Positions 1 through 5,492 of a stretch of DNA of 8,761 nt are shown here, piece after piece (within the stretch, counting starts at the first letter, position 1; every line of letters begins with the position of its first letter). This DNA comes from Candidatus Aminicenantota bacterium. GTDB taxonomy: Bacteria > Acidobacteriota > Aminicenantia > UBA2199. The notes under the pieces are model-generated. The model had not been told where the DNA came from and searched no databases. It saw only the letters and a program-made list of their open reading frames with translations. The DNA lies in the NCBI GenBank assembly GCA_030639705.1, contig DAOWKX010000153.1, forward strand, positions 1-8,761, read 5' to 3'. The position numbers and the translations under genes are program-made.

Positions 1-823
1 CAATCATTTTTTCTACTTGAGATAGGTCTTCTTTTATACTTTCTTTGTTCTCTCCTTCAGGAATAAACTCGAGAGCAACCTTTATTCTGGTAAGGGGGGA
101 GCGAAGTTCATGACTTACATCTAACAGGAGTTGTTCTTTAGAGTGGATCGTTTCCCTTATTTTGTTTGTCATCTTATTGAATGATTCTGGGAGTTTTCCC
201 AGTTCATCCTCTCTCCATCTCTGTACCCGGACCTGATATTTAAGGTCACCGTCACTGATCTTTTCCACCCCTTTAGCTAACCATTTAATCGGTTTTAAAA
301 GCCTCCGAATTAAAGAATAAGCGGCTGAAAATATCAGGACAAGAAGAATAAGTAGTAGAATAGCCATCGCCTTCCAGTAAGCGCTTCCTTTATTACTTAA
401 ATCAAAGGCAAAAAGATACCTCCCGGAAGCATGATTTAAAGAAACATAATAAATTCCCTCATCAAATCCTGTTTTTGTTTGTGTGTTTTTATCCGATGTT
501 ATCGAAGCAAATTCTTTGAAGGAAATAATCCTGCCATTAGTTTTCCAGCGAAAACTTGGAGTTTCAAAGCGAATTTGGATTGAAAACTCCCGGGCGATTT
601 GCTGAGCTTTATGTGTATCAGGAGGCGTACCAATCTCTTGTACAATATATTTTACATAGTTAAATGCATTTTCTTTAAAAAAGGGAATCACTTGAATGGA
701 ATAGTATTTTATAAAACCGACAATAATTATAATAACAATAATACAAGTAACAATCATTATAAAAAGAAGTTTTGTGAAAACTGAAGCCTGATGAAGCTTT
801 CTTATAAAATCATTCAATTTCAT
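1..823 (-). CDS. Sensor histidine kinase, RstB/CpxA-like (C-terminus cut by window edge)
   Basis: This is the membrane sensor kinase partner of the response regulator just upstream; it should autophosphorylate on His and pass the phosphate to that regulator. I translated 274 residues by hand. TM1 lies at about 18-38, a roughly 110-residue periplasmic sensor region at 39-150, TM2 at about 151-171 and a HAMP linker at about 172-225. The H-box reads DVSHELRSPLTR, with His238 as phosphoacceptor. The catalytic ATPase domain (N, G1, G2 boxes) lies beyond the left edge. The start ATG at 823-821 follows a clear GAGGAAG Shine-Dalgarno and lies inside the end of the regulator gene (14-base overlap), so translation is probably coupled. 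The short sensor region and H-box resemble CpxA/RstB-type kinases, but the ligand cannot be told. The family call is firm; the subfamily is tentative. Confidence 0.93.
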   Translation of the reverse strand, partial: MKLNDFIRKLHQASVFTKLLFIMIVTCIIVIIIIVGFIKYYSIQVIPFFKENAFNYVKYIVQEIGTPPDTHKAQQIAREFSIQIRFETPSFRWKTNGRIISFKEFASITSDKNTQTKTGFDEGIYYVSLNHASGRYLFAFDLSNKGSAYWKAMAILLLILLVLIFSAAYSLIRRLLKPIKWLAKGVEKISDGDLKYQVRVQRWREDELGKLPESFNKMTNKIRETIHSKEQLLLDVSHELRSPLTRIKVALEFIPEGENKESIKEDLSQVEKMI

Positions 824-1511
824 TTTCTTCCTCTACAAATTTATATCCGGTTCCCCATATGGTTTTAATATAGGTTGGATTCTTGGGATCGTCATTAAGT
901 TTCCGACGCAGACGACTTATTAGAACGTCAACAGAACGGTCAAAGGAATCGTATTCTATACCGTGGATTTTATCCGTTATTATGTTGCGGGTCAAAACCC
1001 TTCCGGGATTCTTTATAAAGAGTGAAAGAATTTCAAACTCCATTGCTGTTAAAATTACTTTTTTTTCATCCAGTCGGACCGAGTATTTCTTCAAATCCAC
1101 AAAAAGTTTTCCAAATTTAATTAAATCTGATTCTGAATTTTCTGAATATCTACGAAGCACAGATTGAATGCGGGCCACCAGTTCCCTTGGTTCAAAGGGT
1201 TTGGGAAGATAATCATCTGCGCCCAGTTCCAATCCGACAACCCTGTCGGTCACCTCGCCCCTGGCGGTTAACATAATAATGGGTACTGAGTAATCCTGAC
1301 GAATCTTTTTACATACTTCAAATCCGTCCATATCCGGGAGCATGATATCCAGAATGATTAAATCCGGTTGTTCTTTTTTAATGGCCCGGATACCCTTCTC
1401 CGGATGGGTATAGGCGTCCACCTGAAAATTGAATTTTTTTAAATAATCGGTTAACAGTTGATTTAATTTTTGATCGTCATCAATAACCAGTATTTTAGTT
1501 TTTCTTGCCAT
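810..1511 (-). CDS. OmpR-family response regulator, RstA/CpxR-like
   Basis: Cytoplasmic transcription regulator of a two-component system, 233 residues, normal length for the OmpR/PhoB family. The receiver domain (about 5-117) has the acidic pair D11/D12, phospho-acceptor D55 in LDIMLPDMDG, switch residue T82 in MLTARGE and conserved K104 in YLPKPF. The winged-helix DNA-binding domain (about 130-228) carries DRSVDVLISRLRRKL and IKTIWGTGYKF. The stretch YDSFDRSVDV is close to what I recall for E. coli RstA (YDGLDRSVDV). The start ATG at 1511-1509 has no strong Shine-Dalgarno and sits only a few bases from the likely transcription start. The kinase gene begins inside its 3' end. A tandem GTTACAATTT repeat 42-61 bases upstream suggests self-regulation. 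The family is certain; orthology with RstA is an inference from motifs. Confidence 0.96.
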   Translation of the reverse strand: MARKTKILVIDDDQKLNQLLTDYLKKFNFQVDAYTHPEKGIRAIKKEQPDLIILDIMLPDMDGFEVCKKIRQDYSVPIIMLTARGEVTDRVVGLELGADDYLPKPFEPRELVARIQSVLRRYSENSESDLIKFGKLFVDLKKYSVRLDEKKVILTAMEFEILSLFIKNPGRVLTRNIITDKIHGIEYDSFDRSVDVLISRLRRKLNDDPKNPTYIKTIWGTGYKFVEEENEIE

Positions 1512-1523
1512 TTGCCAATAATA

Positions 1524-1553
1524 TATATACCATACATCAATAAATCATTTCAA
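1524..1553 (-). promoter_or_regulatory. Candidate sigma70-type promoter of the two-component operon
   Basis: On the minus strand TTGAAA (1553-1548) and TATATA (1529-1524) are separated by 18 bases, which places the transcription start near 1517, about six bases before the regulator's ATG. This would give an almost leaderless mRNA and would explain the lack of a good Shine-Dalgarno. The -35 abuts the tandem repeat at 1553-1572, as expected for activation by a bound OmpR-family regulator. The -10 is only a partial consensus match, and a TATATT at 1525-1520 is an alternative. Confidence 0.45.
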
Positions 1554-1572
1554 AATTGTAACAAATTGTAAC
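1553..1572 (-). promoter_or_regulatory. Perfect 10-bp tandem repeat, probable response-regulator box
   Basis: On the minus strand the sequence is GTTACAATTT twice in a row with no mismatch. A 10-bp period puts both half-sites on the same face of the helix, which is how OmpR/PhoB-family dimers bind. The 14 bases at 1557-1570 (TACAATTTGTTACA) match the E. coli RstA box as I recall it (TACATNTNGTTACA) at all but one defined position, and the neighbouring regulator is RstA-like. The site sits at the upstream edge of the candidate -35. Autoregulation is therefore likely but inferred. Confidence 0.6.
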
Positions 1573-1581
1573 TTTTCCAAA

Positions 1582-1599
1582 CCGTGAAACCATTTACGG
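1582..1599. repeat. Imperfect 18-bp dyad in divergent region
   Basis: CCGT-n-AA-n4-TT-n-ACGG forms an interrupted inverted repeat with six of nine pairs matching. It lies 10 bases from the tandem regulator box, between the divergent two-component and TonB operons. It may be a protein-binding site or chance; nothing else supports it. Confidence 0.3.
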
Positions 1600-1604
1600 C
1601 TGAA

Positions 1605-1620
1605 ATCCTATCTATAGGAT
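1605..1620. repeat. Perfect inverted repeat ATCCTAT-CT-ATAGGAT
   Basis: Seven-base arms with a two-base spacer give a 16-bp operator-like palindrome. The tight spacer makes a DNA-binding site more likely than an RNA hairpin, since a two-base loop cannot close without losing pairs, and no U-run follows. It lies about 42 bases upstream of the -10 candidate for the TonB operon, where an activator or repressor could act. The cognate protein is unknown. Confidence 0.4.
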
Positions 1621-1661
1621 ATTGAAATCTGTTTTTTAAGGTCTACGGAGCATATTTGTTG

Positions 1662-1667
1662 TATAAT
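1662..1667 (+). promoter_or_regulatory. Consensus -10 (TATAAT) for the TonB-like operon
   Basis: A perfect TATAAT stands 120 bases upstream of the transducer gene. No recognisable -35 is found at 16-18 bases (the window there reads AAGGTCTA), and there is no upstream TG at the extended -10 position. If real, the promoter probably depends on an activator. An alternative TTGACG at 1698-1703 lacks a convincing -10. Confidence 0.4.
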
Positions 1668-1736
1668 ATAGCTGGCCTGGCCTGGAATGATCGGGTATTG
1701 ACGGTTAAATGAATTTATTCTAAAGAAAGGAAGAAA

Positions 1737-1772
1737 ATGAGGATTTTCCGGGGTGGTCTGTTTATTGAATGA
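1737..1772 (+). CDS. Possible 11-codon leader peptide upstream of the TonB-like gene
   Basis: ATG at 1737 follows a strong Shine-Dalgarno (AAAGGAAG, 1726-1733, five bases away) and opens MRIFRGGLFIE before TGA at 1770. Its stop overlaps another ATG (1769) that starts a three-codon ORF ending at 1780, seven bases before the GTG start of the transducer gene. The real gene has a weaker initiation site, so ribosomes loaded here could feed it by re-initiation. The ORF is very short and has no similarity support, so it may simply be chance. Confidence 0.25.
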   Translation: MRIFRGGLFIE

Positions 1773-1786
1773 GGTATTGAAGGACA

Positions 1787-2683
1787 GTGGATTCCCGGTA
1801 TAAAAAACACATCATAGTTGTGTCGATTCTGGTACATCTACTGATATTCTTGGTATTGAATCTGGCAGTAGAATGGAAAATTATCGGGTTTAATAGGCAA
1901 CCGGTATTACCGCTGAAAAACCAACCCATTGTTTTTGATTTAAAACAGCCGGACTTTCCCCGGGAAGTGATTGAAACACCTGAGGATGCCAGAATCGTTA
2001 AACAGCAGAAAAAAGCGGATTTTTTATCAGATAAAAATGCACTGGCCAGGAATCCTGAAACCGAACCCGAACTGGAATCAGGGGATGCCTTTTCCCGTGG
2101 CGACTTTGAGTCCCATGATCTCCCGGAGGTGGATCAAAAAAAGGCTGAAGCTCAGCCCCCGGAGGATATAAAAAGGCAAAAGGATCAATTTACCGAGATA
2201 AAGGAAAATATGGAAAAAAATAAAACCGGGGCTTTTTATAAAGATTATGTATTTAAGGATCAGGATCTGAAAAAGCCGGGACCTAAGGATCAATTTTCAA
2301 CCGTTAAACACAACCAGCAAAAGCTAAAGGCTCTGGAAGAGGGGGGCTTGTCATTCAATACCTATAACTGGAATTTTGCCCCCTATCTGCTGAGGTTAAA
2401 AAACCGGATTCGAAGCAATATCTATCCCCCGATTGCCTTTACCCGGCTGGGAATGATCAGCGGGGAAACATTTTTGCGTTTCAGGATATACCCGGGCGGA
2501 GAGTTGAGAAACCTGAAAATTTTGGGATACCGCGGAGATGAATCCCTGATGAAAACCAGTCAAACTGCGGTTGAAATCTCAGCACCTTTTCCCGAATTGC
2601 CGCTGGATTTTCCCGAACCTTATTTAGTGGTAACGGGGAGATTTTTGTACCTGATAAAAAAACCAGAAAAGCAAGGAGAATAA
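1787..2683 (+). CDS. TonB-family energy transducer with charged periplasmic spacer
   Basis: Inner-membrane-anchored periplasmic protein (298 aa) expected to carry proton-motive energy from the ExbB/ExbD stators to an outer-membrane partner. A short basic cytoplasmic N-end precedes one TM helix at about 8-28, which contains S13-x3-H17, the SxxxH signature of TonB anchors. Residues about 40-190 form a hydrophilic spacer rich in Lys, Glu, Asp and Gln rather than the Pro-Lys/Pro-Glu repeats of classical TonB. Residues about 195-291 form a TonB C-terminal fold (APYLLRLKNRIRSNIYPP, then YPGGELRNLKILG and a TSQTAVEISAPFPELP segment). Start: GTG at 1787 is the first in-frame start after TGA at 1778; GAGGT at 1771-1775 is the likely Shine-Dalgarno, as AAGGA at 1780-1784 is too close. 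ExbB-like translation starts five bases after the stop. No receptor gene is in view. TolA is less likely, since the C-domain has TonB motifs. Confidence 0.88.
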   Translation: MDSRYKKHIIVVSILVHLLIFLVLNLAVEWKIIGFNRQPVLPLKNQPIVFDLKQPDFPREVIETPEDARIVKQQKKADFLSDKNALARNPETEPELESGDAFSRGDFESHDLPEVDQKKAEAQPPEDIKRQKDQFTEIKENMEKNKTGAFYKDYVFKDQDLKKPGPKDQFSTVKHNQQKLKALEEGGLSFNTYNWNFAPYLLRLKNRIRSNIYPPIAFTRLGMISGETFLRFRIYPGGELRNLKILGYRGDESLMKTSQTAVEISAPFPELPLDFPEPYLVVTGRFLYLIKKPEKQGE

Positions 2684-2687
2684 ATCA

Positions 2688-3332
2688 ATGGAACATGTGA
2701 TTGGATTTTTAAGTAAAGGTGGTTTTATTATTTATCCCCTGATGTTGTGCTCGATCATCGGACTTTCAATTGTAATTGAGAAGGGTATTTCCTTACGCAG
2801 AAAAAAGGTGATCATTCCGGAGATTGTCAATATTATAATAAATATCAAGGGACCCGAAGATGTGGGCCTGGCCACATCGATTTGCAAGAAACATAGGGGG
2901 CCCTTTGCCAGTATCATACGGGTGGGCCTTGAGAATCGGTATCAATCCAAAGAAGATCTCAAGGAGTCACTCGGTGATCAGGGCAGGCAGGAGGTTTTTT
3001 ATCTGGAAAGAGGCCTGATTATCCTGGAAACCATTGCCGGTATTGCACCACTCCTGGGTTTACTCGGGACTGTCATTGGGATTTTAAAGGTTTTTAATAT
3101 CATTTCCACCCTGGGGGTAGGGCAGGCCCGGGCCATGGCAGGTGGAATTTCCGAGGCTCTTATCACCACAATTGTGGGTCTATCGATCGGAATTCCTGCA
3201 GTGGTGGGGTATAATTATTTTTCCAACAAGGCAGAACGATTGATTCTGGAAATAGAAAAAAATTCAACCTTGTTGATAGGCAAAATAACCGGATTTCACC
3301 GGGAAAAAAGGGCTGAATCCAATGAAGTTTAA
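2688..3332 (+). CDS. ExbB/TolQ/MotA-family proton channel protein
   Basis: Inner-membrane stator subunit of a Ton/Tol-type motor, 214 residues, the typical length of ExbB. TM1 lies at about 12-31, a cytoplasmic loop at 32-108, TM2 at about 110-138 with IAPLLGLLGTVIGIL, and TM3 at about 155-178 with GISEALITTIVGLSIGIPAV, followed by a charged tail. T128 and T161 sit where the channel-lining threonines of TolQ/ExbB lie, and E156 matches the conserved Glu at the start of TM3. Start ATG at 2688 has an excellent Shine-Dalgarno (AAGGAG, 2673-2678). It follows the transducer gene by four bases and overlaps the ExbD-like gene by 11, so the three subunits are made together. The sequence fits both ExbB and TolQ; the TonB-type partner favours ExbB. 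Confidence 0.95.
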   Translation: MEHVIGFLSKGGFIIYPLMLCSIIGLSIVIEKGISLRRKKVIIPEIVNIIINIKGPEDVGLATSICKKHRGPFASIIRVGLENRYQSKEDLKESLGDQGRQEVFYLERGLIILETIAGIAPLLGLLGTVIGILKVFNIISTLGVGQARAMAGGISEALITTIVGLSIGIPAVVGYNYFSNKAERLILEIEKNSTLLIGKITGFHREKRAESNEV

Positions 3333-3732
3333 AACCGGAACAAAACGGAGAGGGCGGGCTCTTATCAATATCACTTCTCTGATTGATGTTCTTTTTTTGC
3401 TGCTTATTTTTTTTATGGTCTCTTCCACATTTCTGGAACAACCGGGAATCCAGCTGGATCTGCCACAGGCAGAGAGTGCCGTTCTGGTGGAGGAGAAGAA
3501 ATTTACTCTGTTTATAAATAAAGAGGGAAAACTATTTCTGAATGACAAGGAGATTGCGCTGAAAGACCTGGAGGTGAGAATAAGGGAGGTGTTGCCGGAA
3601 ATGAAAGATGGCACCCTCATTTTAAAAGCCGATAAGGATATCAGTTATGGACTGGTGGTTGAGGTCATGGATGGAGTGAAAAAGAGCGGGGTTAAAAGAC
3701 TGGTGATAGGGACCCGCCTGAAACAAAGATAA
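3322..3732 (+). CDS. ExbD/TolR-family proton channel protein
   Basis: Second stator subunit (136 aa, normal for the family): one TM helix at about 15-36 with the essential proton-carrying Asp (D22, in LIDVLFLLLIFFMVSSTF), then a periplasmic domain. Just after the membrane, GIQLDLPQAES matches the plug/linker region of TolR and ExbD. The C-terminal part (about 60-134) has the expected pattern ending ISYGLVVEVMDGVKKSGVKR, which pairs with TolR-type folds. The ATG lies within the last codons of the ExbB-like gene (AATGAAGTTTAA), so translation is coupled. It is the last gene of the operon; a 72-base gap separates it from the converging lipoprotein gene. Confidence 0.95.
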   Translation: MKFKTGTKRRGRALINITSLIDVLFLLLIFFMVSSTFLEQPGIQLDLPQAESAVLVEEKKFTLFINKEGKLFLNDKEIALKDLEVRIREVLPEMKDGTLILKADKDISYGLVVEVMDGVKKSGVKRLVIGTRLKQR

Positions 3733-3763
3733 ATTTTTGTCCAAAATTTTGTGGAACCCGTCT

Positions 3764-3778
3764 TGAAACTTAGTTTCA
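3764..3778. repeat. Inverted repeat TGAAAC-TTA-GTTTCA between convergent genes
   Basis: Six-base arms with a three-base loop in the 72-bp gap between the converging exbD-like and lipoprotein genes. The position would suit a bidirectional terminator, but the stem has only two GC pairs and lacks a U-run, so it would be weak. A second AT-only dyad (AAATTTT-n5-AAAATTT, 3731-3749) overlaps the exbD-like stop codon. No convincing intrinsic terminator is present here. Confidence 0.3.
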
Positions 3779-3804
3779 CTCAGTAAAATAATGCCTATGG
3801 TATG

Positions 3805-4479
3805 CTATTCATTTGTTGAATATTTGGAGCCGGGTGCTGATTTTTTTAAAGATGCCTGGTCATTGCGGCTGGCCTCCCAGGTTCCATAAAATGTTTCACC
3901 GGATATTATTCTTTTGCAATCGCCACCCATGGCATTGGCATCTTCGAAAATCCCATCGTATTCATATATTACATCGGTATGGTCCAGGCTAAACTCAATA
4001 CTGTTGTCATCATTTAATATATAGGTTCCGGACCCCCCCTGACTGTCAGTAACCGTTCCACTTTGTATGGAACCGGTAAAGGTAAGGGTGACCGAAAAAG
4101 AGCTACCATCATCGTATTCTTCGTTCATGGTCCAGCTACCGGTGATGTCATATACCGGGGTGGCAACGGCCCGTAGAGTATGGGTCGAGGTTATGGTAAC
4201 AGTACCGCTGGGTTCGACTTCTTCATCGTCAAAAGTAACCACCAGGTTGAAATAGCTGGGTTCCAGGCTGAAATTATAATAGACAATTTCCTCTCCTTCA
4301 TAGGTATAGGTTCCGGTTTCAGGAGTGCCGGTCACACCCTCACTCAGAATGACATCCAGTTGATATAACTGAAATCCGTTGTTATTGTTTTGGTCTGCGG
4401 TTGTACAGTTTGAAAGGATGATTATTCCGTATATCAATAGTATGACTGAAAAAAATACCAACCAGCCTCTTTTAAACAT
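3805..4479 (-). CDS. Predicted lipoprotein: InlB-repeat-like module plus lipocalin-like module, function unknown
   Basis: I do not recognise this as a named protein. The 224-residue product starts with a basic residue pair and hydrophobic stretch (about 5-21) ending in IILSNC. C25 is the candidate lipid-bearing Cys, although Asn at -1 departs from the classical G/A/S and is more like permissive spirochaetal lipoboxes. A polar DQNNNN linker follows. Module 1 (about 38-106) has a pattern of Gly-rich turn, GTYTYEGEEIVYYNFS, a V-T-F-D-D strand and a STHTLRAVA ending, which resembles divergent InlB B-repeat/bacterial repeat domains. Module 2 (about 110-206) begins ITGSWTM, has alternating beta strands with GTVTDSQGGSGTY and ends FYGTWEASR, like small lipocalin-type barrels. 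Start ATG 4479 follows GAGGAGA at 8 bases. It lies 61 bases downstream of the beta-barrel gene and may share its transcript. Both domain matches are from pattern memory. Confidence 0.75.
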   Translation of the reverse strand: MFKRGWLVFFSVILLIYGIIILSNCTTADQNNNNGFQLYQLDVILSEGVTGTPETGTYTYEGEEIVYYNFSLEPSYFNLVVTFDDEEVEPSGTVTITSTHTLRAVATPVYDITGSWTMNEEYDDGSSFSVTLTFTGSIQSGTVTDSQGGSGTYILNDDNSIEFSLDHTDVIYEYDGIFEDANAMGGDCKRIISGETFYGTWEASRNDQASLKKSAPGSKYSTNE

Positions 4480-4540
4480 TTTTTTCTCCTCGGTTTATCA
4501 TGTCTTAAATATTTCCTTTTACACCATTTTTATCAGGGTA

Positions 4541-5200
4541 TTAGAATCTGATTCCCAGGCCAAGACCGATTCTGAGACCACCGATTTCCTCTCTATTTTC
4601 TTCGATTATCTCGGTGGCATAAAGGTATCCGATAGATATTTCGGCAAATAGGTTTCGCCAGAAGCAATAGGAAATCCCCAGTTCACCGGTGACCCCGATA
4701 TCGGTTTCTTTTTCACTGATGCTATCGGATATTGTTTGAGAGGATATTTGATATTTTTCTGATAAATCATTGTTGGTAATGAAAGAGATGCCCAGTTGGA
4801 AATTGATACAGAATTCTCCGGGCTCCGATAGTCCGATGAAATATCCCGCTCCCAGGGAATAGTGGTGTTTTTTCAAGGTGTTTTCCCATTGAAAATCCGG
4901 GTTCACCAGTGCCTTGCTGCTCCATTCAAACCATTCGCGTCTGGCGGTCACGAGGGCATAACTTCCCCACAGATAGAGGTTACCTGAAATTCTCACTTGG
5001 ATTTCTCCTTCCGGAGCGTATTTTTCAGAATTGTACTGATCTTCGAAAATTGGGTCTGTTATGGACATGTAGTCCCCTTTGATTGTTAAGGTTAGAAACT
5101 TTCTCTTAACCGGGGTTTTGTCCATTTCTTGCGTAAAAATTGGAAAGGTTAGAAAGATAATGATTAACAGCACTGGCAGAACGTTTTTACCCTTGATCAT
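4541..5200 (-). CDS. Predicted small outer-membrane beta-barrel protein, function unknown
   Basis: Secreted 219-residue protein. Residues 1-23 form a signal peptide (basic MIKGK, then a hydrophobic core through LIIIFLTFPIFTQ). The mature part (about 195 aa) has alternating amphipathic strands: LTLTIKGDYMSI, LYLWGSYALV, HHYSLGAGYFIG, FCINFQLGISFIT, TGELGISYCFW, LFAEISIGYLYA and GLRIGLGLGIRF. The chain ends in Phe after a strand, the usual beta-signal for the Bam machinery. Length and strand count fit an 8-stranded OmpA/OmpX-like barrel. It is far too small for a TonB-dependent receptor and has no plug. Start ATG 5200 has a GGAG 13 bases upstream, a rather long spacing. The lipoprotein gene follows in the same direction after 61 bases. 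The role (adhesion, stability, channel) cannot be read from the sequence. Confidence 0.75.
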   Translation of the reverse strand: MIKGKNVLPVLLIIIFLTFPIFTQEMDKTPVKRKFLTLTIKGDYMSITDPIFEDQYNSEKYAPEGEIQVRISGNLYLWGSYALVTARREWFEWSSKALVNPDFQWENTLKKHHYSLGAGYFIGLSEPGEFCINFQLGISFITNNDLSEKYQISSQTISDSISEKETDIGVTGELGISYCFWRNLFAEISIGYLYATEIIEENREEIGGLRIGLGLGIRF

Positions 5201-5297
5201 TTTAATATGTCTCCATTGTATTGTTTTGGACGCCAGAAAGAATCATAAAGTTTCCCTTTGTGTCCATTTGTTTTGGTTCCTGTAAATTAATTTATAT

Positions 5298-5327
5298 ATC
5301 ATATCATTAATTATAAATACTTGTAAA
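5298..5327 (-). promoter_or_regulatory. Candidate promoter for the beta-barrel/lipoprotein pair
   Basis: On the minus strand TTTACA (5327-5322) and TATGAT (5303-5298) are spaced by 18 bases, each matching consensus at five of six positions. Transcription would begin near 5291, leaving a leader of about 90 bases. A consensus TATAAT at 5314-5309 is an alternative -10, with a poorer -35. The -35 overlaps the left arm of the palindrome at 5322-5340. Confidence 0.45.
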
Positions 5328-5340
5328 CAGCCTGTTGACA
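5322..5340. promoter_or_regulatory. Near-perfect 19-bp palindrome, probable operator
   Basis: TGTAAACAG-C-CTGTTGACA is an inverted repeat with nine-base arms, one mismatch and a one-base centre at 5331. It covers the -35 of the leftward promoter and ends four bases before the -35 of the rightward one, so one bound dimer could control both the barrel/lipoprotein unit and the DMT transporter. The form (TGT...ACA, odd-length symmetry) suits a helix-turn-helix dimer such as a GntR- or LacI-type regulator, but no such gene is in the window. Confidence 0.5.
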
Positions 5341-5343
5341 TTT

Positions 5344-5373
5344 TTTACAAAAAAAAGGGCCAGGGATTATAAT
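5344..5373 (+). promoter_or_regulatory. Candidate promoter for the DMT-family transporter gene
   Basis: TTTACA (5344-5349) and a perfect TATAAT (5368-5373) are separated by 18 bases. Transcription would begin near 5380 and leave an untranslated leader of about 112 bases before the ATG at 5493. It lies back to back with the leftward candidate promoter. Confidence 0.55.
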
Positions 5374-5425
5374 TCCGGGTCATTAATAAGAACACGAGAG
5401 TGAAACTCACCACTTTTAAGCAATT

Positions 5426-5441
5426 TTCCAGTTATCTGGAA
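5426..5441 (+). promoter_or_regulatory. Hairpin in the transporter leader
   Basis: TTCCAG-TTAT-CTGGAA forms a six-base-pair stem with a tetraloop, followed by the T-rich stretch TTATTTTCATATTTTG. Within the leader of the transporter gene it could act as a weak attenuator or a structural element. The stem is short for an intrinsic terminator, and I could not match the leader to a known riboswitch class. Confidence 0.35.
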
Positions 5442-5492
5442 TTATTTTCATATTTTGTTAGAATATGTTTTTTCATACCAAAAGGATGAAGA

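Noticed and set aside
599..784. Plus-strand 61-codon frame rich in Asn and Lys
   Set aside because: It lies antisense to the histidine kinase TM1/sensor region; the Asn runs are just the complement of the Ile/Val-rich membrane segment.
883..1167. Plus-strand 94-codon open frame opposite the response regulator
   Set aside because: It is antisense to a certain response-regulator gene, has a Ser/Arg-rich composition typical of an antisense shadow and no ribosome site.
1672..1685. CTGGC-CTGGC-CTGG short tandem repeat
   Set aside because: Fewer than three copies of a five-base unit in otherwise ordinary sequence, with no related copies nearby; likely chance.
3163..3620. Minus-strand open frames opposite the exbB/exbD-like genes
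   Set aside because: Both overlap well-supported stator genes and have no family features or Shine-Dalgarno.
3731..3749. AT-only dyad at the exbD-like stop as an intrinsic terminator
   Set aside because: The stem has no GC pairs, so it would not be stable enough to terminate transcription.
4379..4651. Plus-strand 90-codon frame across the lipoprotein/barrel junction
   Set aside because: It is antisense to the signal peptide of the lipoprotein and the end of the barrel gene; its hydrophobic look comes from the complement of those regions.
5335..5373. Perfect TTGACA (5335-5340) paired with TATAAT (5368-5373)
   Set aside because: The spacer is 27 bases, too long for sigma70. TTTACA at 5344-5349 with an 18-base spacer fits, and the TTGACA belongs to the palindrome arm.
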